Shown in pieces: positions 1-5,626 of a DNA stretch of 6,169 nucleotides. The position numbers were made by a program, and so were the translations under genes. The stretch's first letter is position 1, and each line of letters opens with the position of its first letter. The notes under the pieces are model-generated. The model did not search any database and was not told the DNA's origin. It saw nothing but the letters and a program-made list of their open reading frames with translations. The stretch is taken from the NCBI GenBank assembly GCA_021107495.1, contig JAIOSR010000381.1, positions 1 through 6,169 of the forward strand, written 5' to 3'. This stretch comes from Desulfobacterales bacterium (lineage in GTDB: Bacteria > Desulfobacterota > DSM-4660 > Desulfatiglandales > Desulfatiglandaceae).

Positions 1-84
1 AATATAATAGGAAGGGTCAAAGGTGATGCTACTATGTTCAAAGAGGTCATGGGTGAAAATGAAGTGGTTGTGAAAGCTGTATAG
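1..84 (+). CDS. C-terminal end of an unidentified protein (5' end outside window)
   Basis: Frame 1 is open from the first base and ends at a TAG at 82-84, giving 27 residues that finish in ENEVVVKAV. The composition (GRVKGDATMF, alternating charged and hydrophobic residues) looks like the end of a globular domain rather than chance reading, and the stop is followed within 10 bp by two hairpins, as expected at the end of a transcription unit. I do not recognise the family from so short a tail. The gene converges on the thioredoxin-like gene that ends at 515. Coding status is probable; function unknown. Confidence 0.6.
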   Translation, partial: NIIGRVKGDATMFKEVMGENEVVVKAV

Positions 85-91
85 TTAATAT

Positions 92-110
92 CCGGGTCCA
101 GAGGGACCGG
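92..110 (+). terminator. hairpin just after the first gene's stop
   Basis: GGTCC (95-99) pairs with GGACC (104-108) around a 4-nt AGAG loop, and CC (92-93) pairs with GG (109-110) if one G is bulged, giving a seven-pair GC-rich stem 7 bp after the TAG. There is no long T-tract directly after it (CTTTGGTT follows), so it may act together with the next hairpin. Confidence 0.4.
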
Positions 111-118
111 CTTTGGTT

Positions 119-133
119 ATCCCCAGAGGGGAT
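119..133 (+). terminator. perfect hairpin followed by T-rich tract
   Basis: ATCCCC (119-124), loop AGA, GGGGAT (128-133) is a perfect 6-bp stem. The following bases GTGCTTTGTTTTAGTTT (134-150) are T-rich though interrupted. Position, 35 bp after the stop of the plus-strand gene, and shape fit an intrinsic terminator of moderate strength. Confidence 0.5.
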
Positions 134-192
134 GTGCTTTGTTTTAGTTTCATTGACTGTTTAAAATTCCAAGTACCAGACAGGAAAAAGAT

Positions 193-232
193 TAACGTCG
201 AACATCCAACGCTCAACATCGAACATCGAATG
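193..232 (-). repeat. left arm of inverted heptamer array (five modules)
   Basis: Read on the minus strand this is CATTC followed by five consecutive 7-bp modules of the form GAYGTTS: GATGTTC at 227-221, GATGTTG at 220-214, AGCGTTG at 213-207, GATGTTC at 206-200 and GACGTTA at 199-193. It is the inverted partner of 285-324: the two arms agree at 32 of 40 positions and share both ends (CATTC and GACGTTA) exactly. Such degenerate short tandem modules resemble a dispersed intergenic repeat family; no protein is encoded. Confidence 0.8.
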
Positions 233-284
233 TAGTTGTCGCTTCGCTCCTTTTTTGAAAATTTAAACACCGAAGGTGTAACCT

Positions 285-324
285 CATTCGACGTTGGACG
301 TTCAATGTTCGATGTTGGACGTTA
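285..324 (+). repeat. right arm of inverted heptamer array (five modules)
   Basis: CATTC (285-289) is followed by GACGTTG (290), GACGTTC (297), AATGTTC (304), GATGTTG (311) and GACGTTA (318), five perfectly phased 7-bp modules. It faces the arm at 193-232 across a 52-bp spacer (233-284), which itself contains the small hairpin ACACC-GAA-GGTGT at 267-279. A transcript of the whole 193-324 stretch could fold into a long imperfect hairpin. Confidence 0.8.
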
Positions 325-340
325 GTTTGTTTATTAAACT

Positions 341-407
341 TGTTTTGGTCATTGGATATTGGAATTTGAAATTTGTTTGTAATTTGGTGCTTGGATTTTG
401 TATTTTT
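341..407 (+). repeat. AT-rich degenerate heptamer array (NNNNTTG)
   Basis: Modules ending in TTG recur every 7 bp: TGTTTTG (341), GTCATTG (348), GATATTG (355), GAATTTG (362), AAATTTG (369), then a 4-bp slip TTTG (376), then TAATTTG (380), GTGCTTG (387), GATTTTG (394) and the decayed TATTTTT (401). Periodicity matches the GAYGTTS arrays just upstream, although the sequence is more AT-rich. This suggests related origin by slippage or module copying, which is inference. Confidence 0.65.
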
Positions 408-446
408 AGGCACAAAGCTCAAAGGCAGAGCCACCTGATTCTCACC

Positions 447-459
447 CCCGCGTAGCGGG
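447..459. repeat. short GC-rich hairpin
   Basis: CCCGC (447-451), loop GTA, GCGGG (455-459): a perfect 5-bp stem with a 3-nt loop in the convergent intergenic region. It lies 56 bp beyond the stop of the minus-strand thioredoxin-like gene and could help end that transcript, but no T-tract follows on either strand. Confidence 0.35.
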
Positions 460-481
460 ATCTTCGATTGGCCCTTAGGAC

Positions 482-509
482 CAGGTTTTATAAATCCAGG
501 AAAAACCTG
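482..509 (-). terminator. candidate hairpin downstream of the thioredoxin-like gene
   Basis: CAGGTTTT (482-489) and AAAACCTG (502-509) are perfect complements, giving an 8-bp stem with a 12-nt loop that begins 5 bp past the TAA of the minus-strand gene (515-517). It has the right place for a terminator, but the stem is AT-rich at its inner end and lacks a following U-tract on the minus strand, so the call is tentative. Confidence 0.35.
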
Positions 510-514
510 ACAGC

Positions 515-1417
515 TTACTCCATTGTCTCAAGCTGCTTAATCATTTTTGAAAGCTGCTTGCTCTCTTCCGTATTCGGGGCAATCCTTTCTGCTATTTTTA
601 AGTTCTCAAGCCCGGCTTCTTTGTCTTTCATTCCAAGGAGACATATTTTTGCTTTCACAAAATATATATATTGTTTGAGATTAGGGCTTTGCACGGACGC
701 AATCAGTCCATCCAGATCTTTAAGGGCCTTGTAATAATCCCCCGTCTGCCCGGTCTCCTGCATAATTTTTCCAAGTCCCTCACGAACCTCATATTTGGCC
801 TTCAGGCCTGCCTCGTTGTTTTTGTCGAGTTTCTTGATTTGACCAATGATTTCCGGGTCGATTTCCATTTTGCTTTCCGACATTACATCCACGGCCTGAT
901 CAAGCAGCCTGGCCTTTTCAAGACCCCGTGTCTTTTCAGCCCTGGCTATGAGTGCATATCCCTCGACCTTGCTTTTACGGACTTTTTCGAGGTAGCTCAT
1001 AAACTTTTCCGGACCACCGGCGATATACCCGGCCCGCGCGTATACCCGGCCCCTGGCATCGGTCACCAGGACAGTAGGAAAACCGATTACACCGTATGTC
1101 TTTACTAATTTCTGATTCTGTTCCTTGATCCTTGCAGGCTGTTTGGTTCTTTGAGGATAATCGAGCTCAACAAGGACATAGTTTTTGCCCGCCTTTTTTA
1201 GAAAGCCCGGCTGGCTGAAGACCTCCTTTTTTAACTTTATGCACCAGCCACACCAGTCAGACCCGGAAAAGTTAAGCAACATATCCTTGCCTTCTAAGGT
1301 TGCCCTGGCCTTGGCGGCCTTAAAGTCTTCCATCCATTCTGAACCGGTCGCAGACATGGCGGTTCCACCGGAAGCAATAAGGACCGATACTATAATTGCG
1401 AAAATTGCTTTTTTCAT
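515..1417 (-). CDS. exported thioredoxin-fold protein with helical C-terminal region
   Basis: A 300-residue protein with a signal peptide: KK at residues 2-3, a hydrophobic core at about 5-16, and a likely cleavage after AMSA (residue 23). The thioredoxin-like domain spans about 28-148. It has the redox motif WCGWC with Cys56 and Cys59, preceded by SGSDW as in Thioredoxin_7-type proteins, and the cis-proline loop GFPT (Pro114). The remaining 150 residues are alpha-helical and TPR-like in character, with GDYYKALKDLDGLI and KDKEAGLENLKIAERIAPN as likely helix pairs; this part is inference. Role: thiol-disulfide exchange in the periplasm or at the outer face of the membrane, substrate unknown. 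The start ATG at 1417 is set by an AGGAG 10 nt upstream (1428-1432) and by the signal peptide. It is the second gene after recD2, 6 nt downstream, presumably co-transcribed. Single-domain thioredoxins are about 110 residues, so the C-terminal extension is the distinctive part. Confidence 0.87.
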   Translation of the reverse strand: MKKAIFAIIVSVLIASGGTAMSATGSEWMEDFKAAKARATLEGKDMLLNFSGSDWCGWCIKLKKEVFSQPGFLKKAGKNYVLVELDYPQRTKQPARIKEQNQKLVKTYGVIGFPTVLVTDARGRVYARAGYIAGGPEKFMSYLEKVRKSKVEGYALIARAEKTRGLEKARLLDQAVDVMSESKMEIDPEIIGQIKKLDKNNEAGLKAKYEVREGLGKIMQETGQTGDYYKALKDLDGLIASVQSPNLKQYIYFVKAKICLLGMKDKEAGLENLKIAERIAPNTEESKQLSKMIKQLETME

Positions 1418-1423
1418 TCTTTA

Positions 1424-3688
1424 TTAACTCCTGAGTCTCTCTTCAAGATAAGTATATCGTTTCATGGTGCTTTCATTCTTAACGCCCATTGTCAGGGCCC
1501 TTTTGCTTCCCACTATGACCACCAATCGCTTCCCCCGGGTTACAGCCGTATAAATAAGGTTTCGCTGAAGCAACAGGTAATGCTGCGGCAATATGGGGAG
1601 CACTACTGCCTGGTATTCGCTGCCCTGAGACTTGTGGACTGAAATGGCATAGGCCAAAACTATCTCATCCAGCTCAAGATAATCATAAAGAACCGGTTTG
1701 TCATCATAAGTTACAACTATCTCCTGTTTTTCCCCGTCTATGGCCTTAATCAGACCGATATCCCCGTTAAAGACCTCTTTTTCATAGTTGTTCCTGATCT
1801 GCATCACCTTGTCATTCAGGGCGAATCCTCTGTCCCCCCTGATAATTTCCTTTTTTGAAGGGTTGAGGGAATTTTGCAGTTCCATGTTCAGGTTTGTCGT
1901 GCCTAAGAGCCCTTTGTGCATGGGCGAAAGGACCTGAATGTCCTTCATGGGGTCCATATTAAACCGCTGCGGTATCCTATTTACGACTAACTCCATAATG
2001 ATATTAAGGACCTGATTCGGGTCCCCCTGGTCTATGAAGTAAAAATCTCCGGGATCTTCCCCTGAACCCTTTGCTTCCGGTACCAGGCCCCGGTTAATGC
2101 TGTGGGCACTCATAATAATGAGGCTCTCTCTTGCCTGTCTGAAGATCTCATTCAACTCAATCACCGGAACCGCCCCTGATCTTATGACATCCCTTAGCAC
2201 ATTCCCCGGGCCTACCGACGGGAGTTGATTGGAATCGCCCACCATAATCAATGTGGCATTGGAAGGGACCGCTTTTAAAAGGTGATACATAAGGGATGTG
2301 TCAATCATGGAAACCTCATCCAATATGATCACATCCCCTTCAATGGGGCGATCCTCGTTTCTTTGAAATCCTCCCTTCTGCCAACTGTATTCCAGCAGCC
2401 TGTGAATCGTACTGGCAGGCTGGCCGGTTGCCTCTGTCATGCGTTTGGATGCGCGCCCTGTGGGCGCGGCTAAAAAGATCTTAGCGCCCACTGCACGGAA
2501 TATCCGGATTACCGCATAAATGATGGTGGTCTTTCCGGTCCCGGGTCCACCGGTAATGACCAGGACCTTGTCTGAAATAGCCATTTTGACCGCGTCAATC
2601 TGACTCTGCGCCAGGCGCAGTTCAATTTTTTTCTGCACCCAGTCGAGGGCCTTTTTTACATCCATGCTTCGAACATTTTTTTTTGAAGAAATCAGGCGCG
2701 AAAGATGCCTGACAATCCCGGTTTCCGAGACGTGAAACCTCGTCAGATAAACAGCCTTGCGATTCGGCTCAAATTCATCCATGTGCTGATTCAGGTCCTC
2801 CACAACAATCTTATTGTCAATGGCAACGGCACCAAAACCCCTGATGACGGTCTCCCTGTCCACTTCCAGGATCTCGCGGCATTTTTCCATTAACAAATCA
2901 TAGGGATAAAAAACGTTTCCTTCGTCTGCCAGCCTGTTCAGGACGTATAGGGTACCCGCCTCCGCCCTGACCGGTGAATTCTTTTCAAAACCGAGCTGCT
3001 CTGCAATCCCGTCTGCCGTCTGAAAACCGATACCGGGTATGTCCGTGGCAAGCCTGTAAGGGTTTTGAGTCACAACCGCAATGGAACGCTGCCCGTAACG
3101 TTTAAAGATCTTTGTTGCATGGCTCAAGCCCACGCCGTGCTCCTGGAGAAAGATCATAATAGCCCTGATCTCTTTCTGATCGGCCCAGGCATTTTTAATC
3201 ATTTTCACCCTTTTGCGGCCAATACCATCAACCGTCGCAAGTTCGTCGATGCGCTCATCAATAACTTCCAAGGTTTGTTCACCGAATTTATCGACGATCC
3301 TTGTGGCCATCTCCTTTCCAATCCCCTTTATAAGTCCGGAACCCAGATATTTCTTGATTCCTTTTACAGAGGATGGGCGCACGGTAAGATGGCTGAGAAT
3401 CTTAAACTGCCGGCCAAACTTTGGATGTGTCTCCCAGGTGCCTTTCATCTCCAGGACCTCTCCGGGAGCTAATGCCAGGAGATTTCCAACAATCGTAACA
3501 GGCTCCAGATACCCGGGGACATTGACCTTGGCCACGGTGTATCCGTTTTCTTCATTCATATAGGTAATCCGCTCTATCTGACCTTCCAGTTCAGTTTCTT
3601 TATGTTCAGGCGCTTGGGTCGTATTTTCGGATGATAGGTGTTTCATCTGTACATCACTTTCTTCTTGCATCCCGGGGTCCATTCTCAT
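1424..3688 (-). CDS. recD2: ATP-dependent RecD2-like DNA helicase (SF1B)
   Basis: A 754-residue RecD2-type helicase, the form found without RecB and RecC; such enzymes unwind DNA 5' to 3' using ATP and act in repair and replication-fork upkeep in the cytoplasm. N-terminal OB-like domain at about 34-105 (EGQIERITYMNEENGYTVAKV region), then helix-hairpin-helix elements at about 110-165 (LIKGIGKEMATRIV, VDGIGRKRV) and 216-235 (IPGIGFQTADGIAEQLG). The motor shows Walker A GGPGTGKT (Lys386), motif Ia APTGRASKRM (408-417), Walker B ILDEVS (Asp457, Glu458), motif III VGDSNQLPSVGPG (483-495), NEIFRQ (513-518), VHKSQGSEYQ (684-693) and YTAVTRGK (713-720, Arg718). All motifs are intact, and the length fits the family (roughly 715-800). 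The start is uncertain: no Shine-Dalgarno precedes the ATG at 3688, and Met3 (3682), Met7 (3670) and Met15 (3646) are alternatives; none would remove conserved sequence. First gene of the operon with the thioredoxin-like gene, divergent from the methyltransferase. Confidence 0.95.
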   Translation of the reverse strand: MRMDPGMQEESDVQMKHLSSENTTQAPEHKETELEGQIERITYMNEENGYTVAKVNVPGYLEPVTIVGNLLALAPGEVLEMKGTWETHPKFGRQFKILSHLTVRPSSVKGIKKYLGSGLIKGIGKEMATRIVDKFGEQTLEVIDERIDELATVDGIGRKRVKMIKNAWADQKEIRAIMIFLQEHGVGLSHATKIFKRYGQRSIAVVTQNPYRLATDIPGIGFQTADGIAEQLGFEKNSPVRAEAGTLYVLNRLADEGNVFYPYDLLMEKCREILEVDRETVIRGFGAVAIDNKIVVEDLNQHMDEFEPNRKAVYLTRFHVSETGIVRHLSRLISSKKNVRSMDVKKALDWVQKKIELRLAQSQIDAVKMAISDKVLVITGGPGTGKTTIIYAVIRIFRAVGAKIFLAAPTGRASKRMTEATGQPASTIHRLLEYSWQKGGFQRNEDRPIEGDVIILDEVSMIDTSLMYHLLKAVPSNATLIMVGDSNQLPSVGPGNVLRDVIRSGAVPVIELNEIFRQARESLIIMSAHSINRGLVPEAKGSGEDPGDFYFIDQGDPNQVLNIIMELVVNRIPQRFNMDPMKDIQVLSPMHKGLLGTTNLNMELQNSLNPSKKEIIRGDRGFALNDKVMQIRNNYEKEVFNGDIGLIKAIDGEKQEIVVTYDDKPVLYDYLELDEIVLAYAISVHKSQGSEYQAVVLPILPQHYLLLQRNLIYTAVTRGKRLVVIVGSKRALTMGVKNESTMKRYTYLEERLRS
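1428..1432 (-). promoter_or_regulatory. Shine-Dalgarno of the thioredoxin-like gene, inside the recD2 3' end
   Basis: On the minus strand AGGAG lies 10 nt before the ATG at 1417 and is formed by the recD2 codons AGG-AGT just ahead of its TAA (1426-1424). The ribosome ending recD2 therefore covers the start signal of the next gene, suggesting translational coupling. Confidence 0.6.
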
Positions 3689-3715
3689 ATTTTATAAGTG
3701 AAGTGATCGGTTCAA
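3689..3715 (-). promoter_or_regulatory. candidate sigma70-type promoter for recD2 and the thioredoxin-like gene
   Basis: On the minus strand TTGAAC (3715-3710) stands 15 bp before TAAAAT (3694-3689), itself part of TATAAAAT. The spacer is short by 2 bp but both hexamers are reasonable. Transcription would start at about 3683-3681, inside the first codons of the longest recD2 reading frame, which argues for a downstream start codon or a leaderless message. Confidence 0.4.
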
Positions 3716-3724
3716 GGTTGGTTA

Positions 3725-3734
3725 TTGTTAACAA
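3725..3734. promoter_or_regulatory. perfect 10-bp palindrome TTGTTAACAA in the divergent spacer
   Basis: TTGTTAACAA is fully self-complementary and sits near the middle of the 73-bp region between the divergent recD2 and methyltransferase genes, 27 bp ahead of the methyltransferase ATG. Its position would suit an operator for a dimeric regulator acting on both units, or its left half could serve as a -35-like element for the plus-strand pair (TTGTTA, 15 bp, TATTTC). Both are inference; a 10-bp palindrome can arise by chance. Confidence 0.25.
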
Positions 3735-3761
3735 AGATCAAAGAGTATTTCAAATCATTAA

Positions 3762-4574
3762 ATGGGACTCATTTTTGACAAAAATATCGCCAGGGTCTAC
3801 GAATCCTGGTGCCAATCACCCCATGGCCGGGCCATAGACGGGTCCATCGAACAACTCATATTGACCCTGTTAAAGCCCCGGCAGGGTGAAAGGGTCCTGG
3901 ATATTGGATGCGGCACGGGAAACCATCTCATCACCTTTAGCAGATTGGGTCTTAATGTGAGTGGCATAGACGCGTCTACCCATATGATTCAAAAGGCCAA
4001 AGAACGATTAGGCCACCGCTGCACCCTCAGAACCGGGATGGCCGAAGACCTCCCTTTTGATGATAATGAATTTGACATGGCGGTTATGATTGGTACCCTT
4101 GAATTTCTGGATAATCCCCTTCTCGCGTTGAGGGAAGCGGGAAGGGTAGCCAGTAAAAAGGTGTTCATCGGGGTAATAAACAGCCTTTCGTGGAGCGGCT
4201 TTGTAAAAAGGGTCCAGGGCTATTTTGGAGACCCACTGTTCGGTCAAAGCAGGTTTTATAACCTCTGGCAGTTGAAATCCTTTGTGCGCACGGCCTACGG
4301 CGATACACCCGTTTCCTGGTCCTGCATAAAATTTCGGCCTTCTTTTGTTGAAGAGATGAGGCATTCCGGGAAAGACCCCTGGGAGTTGAAGCATTCCCCT
4401 TTCGGGTCATTCCTGGGTATTTCCGCCACAATGTCCTACACCATAAGGACCGACAACCTCCCTTTAAAAATCAAGATGAAAAAACCCAGCCAATCCCTTA
4501 TCGGCGCGAATACCGTCAGCCACCTGAAACAGAATAGAGGAGTTCCTACAGATGAAAGAGGCATACCTGTATGA
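3762..4574 (+). CDS. class I SAM-dependent methyltransferase
   Basis: A 270-residue Rossmann-fold methyltransferase of the Methyltransf_11/25 kind. The SAM-binding motif I is VLDIGCGTGN (45-54), the acidic end of strand 2 is GID (Asp70), AEDLPFDDNEFD (94-105) is the loop and strand that usually contacts the adenine, and IGTLEFLDNP (110-119) the post-strand-4 region. The N-terminus FDKNIARVYESWCQSPHGR matches the usual cap of this group. Substrate cannot be told: small molecule, quinone-like and protein targets all occur in the fold. The ATG at 3762 is the first possible start, because TAA lies directly in front of it in frame; only a weak purine-rich AAAGAG precedes it. The 3' end overlaps amrS by 23 nt, so the two are probably translated in a coupled way and may work in one pathway. 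The last residues (from about 258) coincide with the ribosome-binding site and start of amrS and are unlikely to be functionally constrained. Confidence 0.87.
   Translation: MGLIFDKNIARVYESWCQSPHGRAIDGSIEQLILTLLKPRQGERVLDIGCGTGNHLITFSRLGLNVSGIDASTHMIQKAKERLGHRCTLRTGMAEDLPFDDNEFDMAVMIGTLEFLDNPLLALREAGRVASKKVFIGVINSLSWSGFVKRVQGYFGDPLFGQSRFYNLWQLKSFVRTAYGDTPVSWSCIKFRPSFVEEMRHSGKDPWELKHSPFGSFLGISATMSYTIRTDNLPLKIKMKKPSQSLIGANTVSHLKQNRGVPTDERGIPV
4536..4542 (+). promoter_or_regulatory. Shine-Dalgarno of amrS inside the methyltransferase gene
   Basis: AGAGGAG lies 9 nt before the ATG at 4552, within the last codons of the methyltransferase. It is the strongest ribosome-binding signal of any gene in the window and fixes the amrS start despite the 23-nt overlap. 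Confidence 0.7.
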
Positions 4575-5565
4575 AAAGCTGGAAAACGAAAAGGTCCGCT
4601 GCCATTTATGCAACCATAACTGCCTGATTAAGGGTGGGGCAAGGGGAATCTGCGGTGTCCGGGAAAACCGGGTGGGTACGCTCATAAGCCTTGTGTATGG
4701 AAAGGTCATTGCAAGGCACTGCGACCCTATCGAAAAAAAACCCCTTTCCCATTTTTTGCCGGGCAGCCTTTCCTATTCCATAGCAACTGTGGGTTGCAAT
4801 TTCAGATGCCTTTTCTGCCAGAATGCGGATATCTCCCAAATGCCGTCCGATCAAAACCGGATCATCGGGGAAGACATGACCCCGGAAGAGATCGTCAGGG
4901 ATGCGGTAAGCACAGGCTCCGCATCAATAGCCTATACCTACACGGAGCCCACCGTCTATTTCGAGTTGGCCCTGGATACGGCACGGCTTGCGACGCCCAA
5001 GGGCCTCAAGAATGTTTTTGTGTCCAACGGATACATGAGCAAACAATGCCTCGAAGAGATATCACCTGATCTTCACGCGGCCAATGTGGACCTCAAGGCC
5101 TTCAGCGACAGGTTTTACAAGGACCAGTGTGGTGCAAAACTGGCCCCTGTATTAAAAACATTGGAGACCATGAAAAATCAGGGGGTCTGGTTGGAGGTCA
5201 CCACCCTGTTGATTCCGGGTCTTAATGACGCAAAAGAAGAACTCAGGTCCATTGCCCGGTTTTTAGCCGATTTAGATCCGAACATCCCCTGGCACATCAG
5301 CCGTTTTCACCCCACATATCGCCTCGACAATATCTCTTCCACCCCTCCTGAAAGCATTCGCCGGGCAAGGGATCTCGGATATGAGGCGGGGCTTAAGTAT
5401 GTTTATACGGGAAACATTCCCGGCGACGAGGGCGAAAATACCTTCTGCCACGAATGTGGCCAACTCCTGATCAATCGGTTAGGTTTTGAAATCAAGCGGA
5501 ACAAGATAAAAGACAACTGTTGTCCCAAGTGCGGGGTTGTGATTCCCGGAGTTTGGGGGGATTGA
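4552..5565 (+). CDS. amrS: AmmeMemoRadiSam-system-type radical SAM enzyme
   Basis: A 337-residue radical SAM protein of the AmrS type (the radical SAM member of the AMMECR1/MEMO/radical SAM set), formerly annotated as pyruvate formate-lyase activating-enzyme-like. The radical SAM cluster motif CNFRCLFC gives Cys82, Cys86 and Cys89 (CxxxCxxC). Before it is a Cys-rich N-terminus, CHLCNHNCLIKGG plus GICGVR (Cys17, 20, 24, 34), followed by the family-typical stretch KVIARHCDPIEKKPLSHFLPG (51-71 region). Further features are YTYTEPTVYFE (128-138), SNGYMS (158-163), NVDLKAFSD (178-186) and IPGLND (221-226). The end carries a zinc-ribbon-like pair, CHEC (299-302) and CCPKC (323-327). It probably makes a 5'-deoxyadenosyl radical from SAM with a [4Fe-4S] cluster; the substrate of this family is not established to my knowledge. 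Full length, cytoplasmic, translationally coupled to the methyltransferase. AmrA and AmrB are absent from the window. Confidence 0.92.
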   Translation: MKEAYLYEKLENEKVRCHLCNHNCLIKGGARGICGVRENRVGTLISLVYGKVIARHCDPIEKKPLSHFLPGSLSYSIATVGCNFRCLFCQNADISQMPSDQNRIIGEDMTPEEIVRDAVSTGSASIAYTYTEPTVYFELALDTARLATPKGLKNVFVSNGYMSKQCLEEISPDLHAANVDLKAFSDRFYKDQCGAKLAPVLKTLETMKNQGVWLEVTTLLIPGLNDAKEELRSIARFLADLDPNIPWHISRFHPTYRLDNISSTPPESIRRARDLGYEAGLKYVYTGNIPGDEGENTFCHECGQLLINRLGFEIKRNKIKDNCCPKCGVVIPGVWGD

Positions 5566-5598
5566 TTTTTTAGCATTAGTCTGACAAACTAAAAGATC
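5564..5598 (+). terminator. candidate hairpin directly after amrS
   Basis: GATTTTTTAG (5564-5573) can pair with CTAAAAGATC (5589-5598), nine Watson-Crick pairs and one T-G pair, starting inside the amrS stop codon. An alternative inner stem is TTAGT (5576-5580) with ACTAA (5588-5592). The stem is AT-rich and no T-tract follows, so termination activity is doubtful. Confidence 0.3.
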
Positions 5599-5600
5599 TA

Positions 5601-5626
5601 AGGAGGGCCTAATGGGTTCTTCTTAA
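5601..5626 (+). other. Shine-Dalgarno plus four-codon mini-ORF (leader peptide or gene remnant)
   Basis: AGGAGGG (5601-5607) is a perfect anti-16S match and stands 4 nt before ATG at 5612, which opens ATG-GGT-TCT-TCT-TAA (Met-Gly-Ser-Ser). The stop is immediately followed by a large inverted repeat. This could be an attenuator-like leader, the surviving 5' end of a lost gene, or chance. Confidence 0.25.

Larger units (their letters stand above)
85..514. other. convergent non-coding region, rich in 7-bp modular repeats
   Basis: No believable gene lies here; the open frames (for example the complement of 213-434) read straight through repeat modules and would give the low-quality peptides typical of repeat translation. 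From left to right it holds two terminator-like hairpins (92-133), an inverted pair of 40-bp heptamer arrays (193-232 and 285-324), an AT-rich heptamer array (341-407), a small GC hairpin (447-459) and an 8-bp inverted repeat next to the thioredoxin-like gene (482-509). A looser outer inverted match links about 163-180 with 384-400 (CCAAGTACCAG against the complement of TTGGTGCTTGG). Confidence 0.75.

Noticed and set aside
193..324. CRISPR array
   Set aside because: Modules are only 7 bp, contiguous without spacers and inverted about a centre; no cas genes are present.
213..434. 73-codon minus-strand frame across the first intergenic region
   Set aside because: It is read through the heptamer arrays; the peptide is a translation of repeats (repeated NVQ-type motifs), with no domain character or convincing ribosome-binding site.
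468..1427. Several plus-strand open frames inside the thioredoxin-like gene
   Set aside because: They lie opposite a gene with clear signal peptide and catalytic motifs and have no recognisable protein features.
2452..2468. Perfect hairpin CGCGCCC-TGT-GGGCGCG inside recD2
   Set aside because: It falls in the codons for the conserved motif Ia (AAPTGRAS), so the palindrome is best explained by GC-rich codons for fixed residues.
2282..3563. Plus-strand frames of 62-135 codons opposite recD2
   Set aside because: They are antisense shadows of a helicase whose motifs are all intact on the minus strand.
4008..4854. Minus-strand frames across the methyltransferase and amrS
   Set aside because: Antisense shadows; no domain signals, and the plus-strand genes explain the region fully.
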